This document shows, in pieces, positions 43,780-54,604 of a stretch of 64,000 nt of DNA (its first letter is position 1; the number at the start of each line of letters is the position of its first letter). This DNA is from Trochalopteron elliotii (Eukaryota; Chordata; Aves; Passeriformes; Leiothrichidae): the NCBI GenBank assembly GCA_024734555.1, contig JANPWX010000061.1:2116613-2180612 (forward strand), written 5' to 3'. Both the position numbers and the translations under genes were made by a program. A model generated the notes under the pieces. That model saw only the letters and a list, made by a program, of their open reading frames with translations, did not search any database and was not told the origin of the DNA.

Positions 43780-44280
43780 CCCACCCCTACCATCGCCCAC
43801 GGGACTCTTAATGGCCCTGGACTCGAGTTTTAGCACGTTCTGTCGCGATGTTTAAGTGGACGGGGTGTTGTGGCTGCAGGCAGAGCAGCCTTGGCGAGCA
43901 GCTCCACACAGCCAGGCGAGCAGCGTGGCCTGGATTAAAAAGACACAGCGCAGCAGTCCATCACACCGCATCTCCGGGGCATCGTCACGAGCCTGCCAGC
44001 TACAATGAACGAGTGATCCTCTGGTCTCTCACCCTTTAAAGGTGCATTTCGCTTTAGCTCGAGCTCTTTGGAGCACAGTTGCTCCGAGCTCCAGGCAGAT
44101 GAGACCTTTACACAGGAAGCATTCCCGCCGCTGCCGCGGGTCTCTGGCTGCCGCCCGGAGCCAGCCCGTGTGCTCCGCTAAACGCCGGGCTGAGTGAGTA
44201 ATCCCCAGGCAGGAGCCCGCTACAGCCAGATCAGGTTGCAGCCCAGCCTTTGTAGCTTTACACCACACCCCTTCAACGTG
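43780..44280 (+). promoter_or_regulatory. CpG island, candidate TFPI promoter and non-coding first exon
   Basis: About 31 CpG dinucleotides fall within 500 bp, in surroundings almost free of them, and there is a very GC-rich core at 44120-44220. There is no clear TATA box, which fits a CpG-island promoter with dispersed starts. A strong donor (GTGAGT at 44194, after CTGA) could end a first exon, and a second (GTGAGT at 44357, after TTTG) lies just outside the island. A CCACACCCC box (44263-44271) resembles a KLF-type site. The island lies 9.6 kb upstream of the TFPI start exon on the same strand, with no other gene recognised between. The link to TFPI is inference; it could also drive a non-coding or antisense transcript. 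Confidence 0.55.
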
Positions 44281-47200
44281 AAGTAGTGGGGGAGGATCAT
44301 ATCCAGCTCTGATTCAGGAATTCCCTCTTTCTTCAAGAGCTATTGCTAGGAGTTTGGTGAGTACTTTGCAACAGACTTTCGGTTTTTAACTGAGTGATTC
44401 TTTTTCCTTTAGCTGCCGAAAACAGTATCGTCTGGTGGCTTTTCTTGAGGTGCAGTAGTCAGATGTTTAGTTTCAAAGTCCAGCAAAGAGTGCTGCAAAA
44501 AGGGAGGCTTCTTTTCCTCTGCAAATTTGAAACAGAAGGACAAAGAATATACTTGTATGATTAATACAACTAATATTTGGTTGCCATAATGTCATAACTT
44601 CAGTGTGAGGTACTTTAAGCTCCAAGACAGTTCTTGGAAAGGAAGCTGTCCTAAAGCCGAATACGTTAATTCTGATCAATAGCTGGATTTTGAAGAAAAG
44701 CTCTTGCTTTTTTAAGCAATTTCTCCACTGCAGTAGATCCAAGAGAGGCTTGGTTCGAGCAGAGTGGTCTCCCAGGCTGTTTCAAATCAGTCTGAGGCAA
44801 CTAACATCTGAAGTAATTCATATCTTGAGAAGTACAGGAAGATTTTAGGAGAAACAAATTAAGCTGATAAGACATAAGCCAATTTCACTCACAGTATATT
44901 TGAAATTTACAAGAAACCCTTAATGAGGGTAGTGAATGAGGCATACGGTCCTGTCAGTGTAACAAATATATGCTGCCCCCCAAAAAACCAGAATATTTTT
45001 GGTGACTTTTGTAATGTTTGACTTAGAGTAATTGATGTAAACTTCAGTTTTAGTAACTGTGTAAAACAAAGCAGTGATACTAGCCTGTATTTAAAAATAC
45101 TGCTGGAATTGGCTAATATGTTTTAAAAAATTGCAATTGAAGTGAGGAAGAGGCCCATAACAATGGGAAATTTAGGAGCAGGGAGAAAAATAGCAATTTG
45201 GATTGGGGGGGGAGTGTGTGGACGGTCAGACTGACTCACTGCTCCAGGAATTAGCCATGAAAGTTTCATGGGAAACATGTAAAGATATAACCCTTCCTTC
45301 CTGTGTGTCTTATGGACAGAGGCAGAGACAGGCAGTGCAGCTGTCAGTGCAGATAGGGATGGCAAGGGCGTGCTGGAGGAATTGCTAAGGCACCTACTTG
45401 GGCAAAGCTGTCAGCCTTTGCCCTTTGGAACCTTCTGCCCATTATTTAATTTCACTAGGAGACATTTATTACTGTCTCTGAAGGCACCAAGTATCTGTAT
45501 CCATAGCAGTTTTCTCTGAATTATTGTTTAAACTGAATTTGAGAATTATAATCAAGTTTACTTTGTGCGTAGTGTACACAGAACAAGGCTGAGGAGGGTA
45601 AAGGTGATTAAAGCACATCTTGCTCTGGACGTTTCTCCCATCAAATAATGCCCCCTTGTGAATTGGTTCATTGAAAAGCAACCATGTGGCCAATTGCTTG
45701 ATGAATCCATTTATTTGAAGATTTTAGGGCTTTGTACCACAGAGTCACCAAGTGCCCTTTAAATTGCCTTTCAGCAATCTATGTTTGTCCTCACATTGTG
45801 CATTGCATAGTTTGTAATTTTGAGTTTTAAAGCATTTCAGCTCTCTGGTGTAGCTACGTGATGTTTAACGTGCATTTAGCTTTTTAGTGCAGTGCCCACA
45901 TTTACTAATATTGCTCATGAAAACTGAATTGTTATTCATCTAGTAATATTCTAAACGCAGAATTAGAGTTTTATGTTTCTGACTCAGGACAGATAGAAAT
46001 TTAATAGCATTGAGTTTATCTATCTCTAATCTCATTGGAGAGTAATTTTGAAAGTCCAGTGGTAAAAATTTGACTCTTTGGTGTTGACTCTATTTTAGAT
46101 CTAAAAGGAAGTGAGGGACAGCATTCAAAAATGAAGGAAATTTTCTGGGGAGAGGAAATTTTAAGAAATTGGATGAAAAGTGATCTTGGAAACAAAGCAA
46201 GGGTGTAAAAGAAAGAGCATCCTAGCAGACTCCCAGAACGTGTCCCGAACCACAGTTAGAGAAGGAAAATTACTCAGCTCCAGTTCTACCTGCAAGGACT
46301 GTTTGTTTCCCAAATAACCCTTCCAAGTGCATAAACAGAAGCTGACACTGGTACCCAGCTGTTCTCCAGCACAGGGGCACTGGTATTCTTTATGCTATTC
46401 TGACTCTGTTCATCCTGCATTAGTTGTAGGGCACAGAACACAGACTTTTCCCACTGATACATCAGTGAGATTAGGATTGTTTTGGGAAAAAAAAATAAAA
46501 TCTCCTGTGGAAAAAGAGACCATTACACAGTTTCTCCCATTCTGGAAAGTTGCTTTAATGTCTGCATTTACTTTAAAAAGGTGATTATGGCAGCAATTTT
46601 AGCTTGCATTATAAAAATAAGCTGGTATCTGCTTTAAGTGCTTTTTTACTGTCATGATTTTGTTGGTGTGCATTCAGTTTATTCTGAGAATGTCTGCCAG
46701 AAGGGCTCAGAGCATGTGTATAGGAAGAAGAAAAGAAACAAAAAAATAAAAAATAAATTAAAAAAAAAATTATCAGTAGAACTTAGCATTGAGGTTTGCA
46801 TGACTGTCTTTTCTCAATTTTGGAGCAAAGTGTTTAAAATCTGCCAAATTCCAGTAGTTCCTAGTGTTGTTTGTTTGGGCTACATTCTGAAGTCATATTT
46901 TCTCTCTAGAGAGTCAGGAAAGGCTGATGGGGTTTTCTTATCTAAAGTTGCTCTTCACAGTGAAACCAGGGAAAACTGTCTTAAAAAACAGGGACAAATC
47001 ACCCACTTCTGTATGTTTCTCTTATGAAACCATTTTCATTTTACAATGGGGACAGAGTACCCTGGGGACAGAATGAAGCAAAACCATATGGGGAATTGTA
47101 TAATTCCTTTCCCCTCATAGTTACTTCACAGTGAAATAGACTTATTTTAGTCCTTTTCATTTTGTCTCACAACTCTTTGTTGGGTTTCTTAATTACTTCC

Positions 47201-47377
47201 TGTGCTGTTATTATTTCCCATCTTTAGGATTGCTGCCATCATCCCTGATGAGTGCCTCCCATAACTGAGTGGGGCTCAGAAGTTAGCCAGGTAATTAGAT
47301 TTACAATTTAGTGAGAAATTAAAAGGCTCATGAGGCTTTTGACCCCCAGGGGTATAAATTGGACCACTAGAAAGATC

Positions 47378-47417
47378 AACTTTCTTTCAGAAAATTTAAC
47401 TTTCCTTCAGAAAATAA
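47378..47417 (+). repeat. 20-bp tandem duplication
   Basis: Two consecutive 20-base units beginning AACTTTCTTTCAGAAAAT and AACTTTCCTTCAGAAAAT differ at a few positions. Both contain a pyrimidine-AG acceptor-like sequence (CTTTCAG, CCTTCAG), so the duplication doubles a weak acceptor. Confidence 0.75.
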
Positions 47418-49658
47418 AGCATTCCAAGAGAACTAATTTTAATGTAACTGAAAAAGAGGAGTTGAAAGAGGAGTTGCAGCAAGTAAGCTAGAAATACAAA
47501 TTTTATGCAAAGGAAATAGTTGATACTGTTTTTATGAACTTCAAGAGAGGTCTCTCAAAATGTGTTGGGACTTGCTCTACGTCCACAGGAGCTGGCACTG
47601 CCATCAGAATGAGAAGCAAGATCTATACTGGTGGGAGATGAAGGGAATACAACCATTCTTTTTCTATGGCATTGTTATTTTATGTTGGTTTGGAGTGGCT
47701 GTAGGGTGATAACCTGAGGCAGTCTGAACCCTGGGTGATTCTCACTGAAGGCAGTTCCAGCATTTCTAACCTGTGTGACAATCACACATCTGCTGCAGGA
47801 AAAGTGTCTGTGGGGTCTCCAGCTGGGGAGATAGACCAGGTGAGCTCAACTTGCCTGACAAAGCAAGGAAACTTGTATTTTGAACCTCTGCGTGTGAAAA
47901 TGTGATTGCTGTGATGATGAGGTTACAAAAGGTGACTGGGTATGATCCAAACCAGTCACTAGATGCATCACTGTGGCAGTAGTTTGCTCCTGTGGTATTT
48001 TCGGTGTCTGACAACATCACAATTGAGTAGTCATGCTTCCACAGCATGTGCACATGGGAAATTACACACCTCTGTGTTTATAAATATATAAAATATAGTA
48101 CTGAAGTTACTGTCCCCACTAGAAAAGCAGGTTGTGCTAAGTTAACTGACATCTAAATACACTTCTGTTTATCAATGAGCACAGCTGAGATTTGAACACA
48201 CGGACTGGAGTTTTCCAGTCCAAAGTGCTAGGAAAAAGAAACAGGTTAGACACTTTATATAGTGCTTAGATGTAACTAATATTGCTGCTTGTTTGTTTTG
48301 CTAGTGGATTTTGTGCTCTGGAGTGGTTTTTATTGGGATACTGAAAGCATCCCCTGTTTGAAAATAAGATCAGATGGCCAATATTTTTGCTACCAACGGG
48401 TAGTTTCTGTCTGAGCAGTACAGGCCTGAGTGTGTTGGGTTTGTTTTGTTTATTAAGATTTATGGAATTATGTGAATGAGCTATTTGCTTTAGTCCACAT
48501 GTAAAAATATTTTGATAGGAGCAAAGGATTCCTTTTCCCTGTTGCAAGCTGTATCAAAATGAAAATGAGCTAGTTACGTGATTTGCTGTAGACAAGCCCA
48601 ATGTTCCTGTGAAAAGTGCAGTTATTTTAATAACTCAGTCATAATTTCAGAAGTTATAATTGGCTTTGACTGTTGCATCAGGTGCTCTGCACTGCTTGGT
48701 CACAAGGAGTTAGGAAAATTTTTTGCAGGCTTCTTTATCAGGTGTGCTTGAAAAGCAGCAGGTACAACCTTCATAAAAGCAGAAAGAAGGTGGAAGTTTA
48801 AATCTGAAACAGTGAAATCTGGTTATACAGATTTTCAGCATAAAAGCTAATAAAAACATAAGCTTTTTCCAAATTTTCTCTGTAGTTCCCTGTTTTCACT
48901 AAGTAATTTCAGAGACTGGAATAGTGCAGGAGCAAAGCATTTATGCTAAATGGTGCAAGATAGGTAACCAACCAAAATTCTCTTTCATGACAAGAAGGAA
49001 TTGGAAGTTCTTGGAGGAAGCAGATGGAGTCCCTGATCCCAGGACTGACACAAGCTCTGAGAGCTCCTGCAGCAGGGCACAGAAAAAGGGAGATAATTTG
49101 GGGTGGGGCCTGGAATTTCCATGGCTTTTGCTTTCAGTCAGTAATGTTTGCATGCTCATGGTTCACAGTGCACTGCCTGAACTTACTGAGTTGCTGTGAG
49201 ACCACAAGGCTCTGGTGAGACTCTGGTGGAAGTCAGTCCAATTGACAGCTCATCACTGACTCAGGTATCACCAGAACAGAGGTGATAAATTCCTGCTCAC
49301 TTCATTCTTCATATTTACAGCTGAGGGAATGAGAAAACAGCTCCAAACCAGCACATGTAACAAAATCATTTTTAAGGGAACACTGACTCTGCCAGCTGGG
49401 AGACAATGCTGCAGATAAGAATAATGAATCCTTTGCCCTATGATATCTTGAACTACCTACTAGGACTCGTGAGACAAAGACAATGCATCTGAACTATGGT
49501 GAACTGAAAAAGGTCTGCTTTTGTGTCAGAAGTGTTATAATCCTGTCTAGTTAGACCTTTTAATCCTTAATTGTAGACTATGCTAAATTGGACCTCTGGC
49601 CATGCACATCCTACCTCCTGCTATTAATTCCTCTACTTAATTATATTCTCTGCCTTTT

Positions 49659-49680
49659 GTGTGTGTGTGTGTGTGTGTGT
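49659..49680 (+). repeat. (GT)11 microsatellite
   Basis: Eleven uninterrupted GT units sit between TTTT and TTCTATTTCC. It is a likely polymorphic marker in the putative 5'-UTR intron. Confidence 0.95.
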
Positions 49681-50486
49681 TTCTATTTCCTGGGCTGTCA
49701 GTGTGAATGAGTCACTTTTACTGTCATTGCAATGTCACTTTAGGCCTTTTTCTAAGGATGTCTTTTTTTGGCTACTACGGGAAATGGTAGTTTTATTTTT
49801 CTTTTTCCAGTTAGCTTGTTAGAGATAAATGCCACACTGGAAAAAAAAAAAAAGTTTGTGACTAAACCTTCAGGGAAGTATGGAAATAGGTGTTGAAGAG
49901 ACTGCTAAGTAAAAAAAAAAAAGTGTGTGTATATTTATATACACATAAAAGTCCTGTCTCCAAAGGCTGCAAGCTGCATGGACAAGACACTGACTTTTAT
50001 ACTTTTCTGGTTTTGGCAAAAAAAAAAATCTTGAGATCTTCCTTTTATTTTTGTTTTGGGTCTCAGGATAAAAATCGCCGAGTTACAAGGCCAGGTAGTA
50101 AGTAAGGCTCTGTTACTGGGAGCTTCCTTGATTGCTTCTGGTCTGCCTTGGCTACCTCTATTCAGCCTGAGGGAAGCTAATGACACTAAATGAAAGCATT
50201 TAATTAAATCAGTAAATAAATCAGTGCCAATCATTACCCACAGGCCTTTGATCTCCTTTGTCAAGTAAAATTTTTGTCTGTTATAAAATGACTCATTAAA
50301 AGGTGGGGTGTTTGGGAGCAGCAGAATGCCAGTTCCTAAGGAATTGTCTGTATGAAATATACATTAATGACACGATGTAGAGTATTAATGCTGGACTGAT
50401 GCCTGGCTGTCCTAAGCTAGAATCCTTCTGGAGAAAAAGGCTTTATTTCCTCTCAGAAATTTCCAGAATGTCTGAAATTAACTGAA

Positions 50487-50518
50487 AGTTAGTTAAACTA
50501 ACTAACAGTTAGTTAAAC
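50487..50518 (+). repeat. AGTTAGTTAAAC repeated at 20-bp spacing
   Basis: The 12-base word occurs at 50487 and 50507. The spacer, TAACTAAC, is complementary to part of it, so the segment can also form a small hairpin. No role is evident. Confidence 0.7.
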
Positions 50519-53339
50519 ATGACTTATTTAAAATTGAAACACTTCCTATTTTTCTCACAACAGCTTTTCACCAATGTGTGGATTTGATATTTTAGTGAGC
50601 CAAATATCATAGATAAAGTATTTTAAATTTTGCACTCCATACAAATACAACAACAAAAAACCAGAATGCTTAAAAAAAACTTATACCAGTATCATAAGAG
50701 ACTTACAGCTTTAAAATTCTGTTATTAGGCAGCTGAACATCCAGTCAGAAAACTTGGACTTTTTCTAGAGGATTTGGGTTTTAATTGAAAATCCAGTGCC
50801 AAGTACGCTTTGATCTGGGATTTCATTCTTCCTTTAGGAATAATAAATAATTAAACCACAGAAGGATTTAAGCACTTTCTTACCAAAACCTTCACCCCAC
50901 TTATCCCACCTGCAGCCAAACCTGACCCAATGTTCTGGGGCTGTGTGACCTCCTGGGAGGGTTAGCAGGAAGATAAAGGAGATTGTGTTTGGTCAGGAGA
51001 CTTTGCAGCAAGGTGGACCTGCACAGCCTGCAGTGTTCCTGTTGGGAACTGGCCCACGCTCTGAGATACCCAGATTTGGACACACTTTTGACCCTTCCTT
51101 TGAAGGGAAATGTAGGAGCTGAGTGGAAGAATAGAAATACTGTACCCTGGTAAGGGTTTTGTTCTCTGTACAAATGCAGTAATTTGTCCTCGTAACCACA
51201 CAGTGACAATTCTGTATGGTAGCTCATGATACACAATATTCTATTCCCAAATGAAAAAAAATATAGAAACTTATTAAGGATATCCATTCCTGCCTGATTG
51301 CCTCTCTTCTGCTTCAGGAAAAACTTTTGAGACTATGGGATAACTGACTAAAAAGTGATTACTAAATTTTGCAGTCTAAATCTGTACTCTGCAGATTCCT
51401 GGAAGAAGGAATCAAAGCCTCAATTTAAGTGATAGAAAACCAAATTCAAATAGAATTTTGCTGAACTATTGATATTTTTGATGGCAGGCTTGGAAAATTC
51501 AAACATGGAAAATGAGAGCTCAGGGACAAGCATGGAATTAATCCATGGGTTACTTGAGGTTGTGGATAATTAGCAAGTTCCTTTATGAAAAGCCACAATT
51601 GTGCCAATGCTTGCTTCAAAGGAAAACAATGTGCTAGAAGTTTGCTCTTTCCCATGTAATTTCAAAAAAATAAAACTGTATTTTGTAATTTCTTGTTCCA
51701 GTGACCTCACTGGAGGCAGTTTGAAAGTTATTACTCTATCTCTAAGTATCCAATCTGAATATTTGATGGTATTTCTGCTTTAAGTGGGCCTAGAAGATGT
51801 CAAACCATCACCAACTTTGTTTGTATAGTAATGCTATGTATCTGTGCAGTTCTTTGAATTTTTTACTTAATGAGTTCCCCATTTTTATGAGTCATGGATT
51901 AATTTTTATTTTAGTTGATGTCAAACTAACATCATAAATCAGATGTCTCTCAAATCACAGAGACAGTCTTAGACAACTTCAGGTTACTTTGTACAGAGTT
52001 AATTTCTGTTTTAAAGCATGATTGGACTTCTTATCGGGGCGAATTAAAAGATTTGTTGTAACTTTTAACCTTTGGATGAAAACGCATAATTCCTCCAAGG
52101 TCAGTTACTACAAAACTTTGTATATAATGGATTGTAAAACTGGATTCCAGTTAGAATTATAATAAAAGATGCTACTTCTATTTCTTTGAAAAATACCTGA
52201 AAATGAGCAACTATAGCTCTTGCTCACTTTTTCAGTTTACAGAATATTTCAAAACTTGTGCATTGGTTTCTAATCCAAGAGAGGTTAGTCCATCTCTGCT
52301 ACAAAACAATAATTTCTGAATTTGTTCACAGAATTAAAGAATAGTCTTTGAGAAAAGATTTAAAAATCATTATTAATAGCACAAAAATGAGATCTGTATT
52401 ACTTTGCAAAACATGTTGTCAAACTGTATGTGGATAAAGTCTTTTATTTGTTCCTGTGGAAGTTGAGCATAATAATTGAGTTTAGAAGGAATCAAAGACA
52501 CGCAATTTTTTATTTATTTTGGCAGGAAGGCATTATGATCTAGAATTTACCACAGTCATATTTTCTGGCTAAAATAGAAATTCCTTTAAACCCAAAATTG
52601 TTGTTCCATTGTTAAAACAAGACATAAGGAAGAAGTCTCAGTGTCTTTCACTACATTATATACTGAAGCCTTCTAAAGGGTATTGTCAAATTTAAAAATT
52701 ACCTGAGTAGTTAGTGCTGCTCATGATTTCACCATTTTCAAGAATTCATTTCCTTTCTATTATATGCTGCAAGCTGGGAAAATGCTAAGTATTCAAAAGG
52801 GAAAAATTGGTAAGTTTTCTAGAGAGAAATGAGAATTGTGGCTCTGATTTGGTGAAGACATACTGTGTTCACAGGCCTGTAAACAAAAACACTTGAGACC
52901 AAAGATGTCTGAAGGCTAGGAACTTCCTGGCCCTTTGATTTTTAGGTTTTATTTACTTAGTATTAATTAACATAGCAAAAATATTTAGTATTGTACTTTA
53001 AGAGAAGAGGGTAGGGAACTAGGGATTATGAATAGGGAATTGATCTGTTGGTAACAAGGAAGGTTTTGAGTCTATTCTCTAATTAAAATCCAGAGATCCT
53101 TAAGGAACTTTTAGTTAGTTGGAAAATATGTATTTCTAAAAAAGTTAAAGCAGAAGTTTTCTGGAGTTAATTTCATGTGTGCGTGTGTAACCTCATCTTT
53201 GGCAACCTGAACGTGCCAGCTGCCATGGAATAAAAGTGTTTTTCTTCTGTCAATGATTGCACTAATTCAAAGTGAAAAATAATAGCTCTGTTCTTAAGTG
53301 AGGTTCTCAGTATTAAAGAGATCTACAAGATACAAAATC

Positions 53340-53600
53340 CCGCTTACAGCGCTGACGCCCATGTTGCAAAAGAGTTCACTGATTTCCTCTGAAATGCAAC
53401 TTACTCAAGAGTCTGGGAACTTGATAACTCTGAATTGATTAAATATTCGTTAAAAATGTGGCAATGAATCTGGGTTCTGCAGGTGGAGTGAAACTAATTG
53501 GAATGATTTGACATAGCAAGCAACGCTACACTGAGTAATTAACGCCAGGACATTAAAACTACCGAGCATTACATTTCATGTCATGATGTGTCCTGGGAGG
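53340..53600 (+). promoter_or_regulatory. Candidate conserved non-coding element just upstream of the TFPI start exon
   Basis: This segment carries several retained CpGs (CCCGCTTACAGCGCTGACG, ATTCG, AACGC twice, ACCGAG) in AT-rich DNA, with TAATTAA and GAATTGATT-type cores. Such retention suggests selection or low methylation. It ends about 260 bases before the start exon and might be an enhancer or an alternative promoter. No alignment was possible. Confidence 0.25.
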
Positions 53601-53844
53601 TGATTTTAGTTGGGGCTTAGAATGAAAGCAATAGCAGCGCCCCTAACCTGTCCTGGAGATGGGACTGGAGACTTGCAACCTGCTGAGCACAGCTGCAATC
53701 CTTGTCCTGTTTATCACTGTGCTCACTACATGATTACACTGAAAGCGCTCACATTATCTCCAAAACTCCCAGTTTTTGTGTCTCCCACAGGGCTATGCAC
53801 TGCCCCACTCTGCTCAAGGAACCTGACTGAACTTGTCAATTGTC

Positions 53845-53864
53845 ATTTTTGTTATACAGGGAAG
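53845..53864 (+). other. TFPI: Splice acceptor and 5'-UTR tail of the TFPI start exon
   Basis: A T-rich tract ends in TTATACAG at 53852-53859. The following five bases, GGAAG, precede the start codon. This implies that the 5' untranslated region is mostly on one or more upstream exons, as in human TFPI, which has non-coding leading exons. The acceptor is of moderate strength. An unspliced start within this region cannot be excluded from sequence alone. Confidence 0.7.
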
Positions 53865-53979
53865 ATGAAAGGAAGAAAGAAGGAGCACTCCTTACCTTCA
53901 CCCTTTACCTTGCTGCTCTTCTGTATCGCTGGGCATGTAACTGCTGAGCTGGATAGCAGCAAAGAGGAGCATGTTGTGG
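53865..53979 (+). CDS. TFPI: TFPI first coding exon: start codon, signal peptide and acidic mature N-terminus (partial CDS)
   Basis: This exon encodes the first 38 residues plus one base of the 39th codon of tissue factor pathway inhibitor, a secreted Kunitz-type inhibitor that shuts down the factor VIIa-tissue factor complex and factor Xa at the endothelial surface. The start is the ATG five bases inside the exon, with A at -3. The protein opens with a basic n-region (K2, R4, K5, K6), then a hydrophobic core at residues 14-23 (FTLLLFCIAG), and a likely signal-peptidase site after A27 (V-T-A/E). The short mature N-terminus is acidic (E28, D30, E35, E36), as in mammalian TFPI. The exon runs from the AG acceptor ending at 53859 to a GTAAGA donor at 53980 and ends in phase 1, matching the Kunitz-1 exon downstream. 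The identity rests mainly on that exon; the leader is poorly conserved. The same frame stays open well upstream of the acceptor, but that stretch is intronic. Confidence 0.85.
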
Positions 53980-54539
53980 GTAAGAGATACTAGAAAACAC
54001 CTAAAACTCAACAAACAAAAACCAAACACTCAAACAACAAAGCCTACTCTGTTAAAATGCACTGCAAATGTAATTCTGTACTTGAGAACTTTTGTGGGAA
54101 ACTTTTGAAATTGGGACTAAGCTAAAAATGGTCTCTTACTAGGAGAGAGATGCTTAGAATTATCTATTAAGCTTTAGCAAAATTGCTTTCTACTGGGGCT
54201 TCTGTTTCCCAAGCTCTTTGGAACATCTAATCCTAATCAAACACTGGGTTAGATATCAAGATGATTCCTTTAAATCTCTGCTTTAGGAGCACAGAAAAGT
54301 TCAATGTTCAGGCAAGGAAACATAGAACTGGTTCATTCAGGCTTTATTTCTTCACACAGAAAAAGCAGAAATATGATGAATACCATTGTAGATTGATGTT
54401 GCTCTGTTTCATGCACAGATCTCTTGAGTTAATTTGCAAAGTTGGATTTAAAGATGATACAATTACTGTCCTGGTAGTTTTCCTGGACCTTAACGAAGGT
54501 TTTTGTATTGCCCCAAGTGATTTGATATCACTGGATAAA

Positions 54540-54604
54540 TAAAGGAGTTGGACTCAGTCCTTATTAATCCTTTCCAGCTCAGGATATTCTACAATTCCAT
54601 GACT
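54540..54604 (+). mobile_element. CR1 LINE 3'-end fragment, + orientation
   Basis: The words GAGTTGGACTCAG, CCTTTCCAGCTCAGGATATT and CTACAATTCCATGAC match, in order, the 3' end of avian CR1 elements (GA-TTGGACTAGATGAT..., CCTTCCAACTCAGGATATTCTATGATTCTATGA), with several substitutions. Only the tail is certain; nothing upstream of about 54540 is clearly CR1, so the copy is heavily 5'-truncated, as is usual for this family. It lies in the TFPI intron in the same orientation as the gene. Confidence 0.75.

Larger units (their letters stand above)
44400..53844. other. Putative TFPI 5'-UTR intron, no coding exon recognised
   Basis: If the 44-kb island is the TFPI promoter, this 9.4-kb stretch is the intron before the start exon. 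It contains a (GT)11 microsatellite, several A runs (46741-46770, near 49842 and 49911) and short local duplications at 47378 and 50487. A possible second non-coding exon cannot be recognised by eye. The final 500 bases carry more CpGs than the rest. Confidence 0.5.

Noticed and set aside
46638..47027. A 129-codon ORF with a lysine-rich stretch
   Set aside because: The lysines come from an A-rich low-complexity tract (46730-46770). Nothing else suggests a gene or retropseudogene.
53610..53864. Upstream in-frame extension of the TFPI start (85 codons) with an earlier ATG
   Set aside because: A clear acceptor sits just before the ATG at 53865, and the extension would bury the signal peptide inside the protein. 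It is better read as intron.
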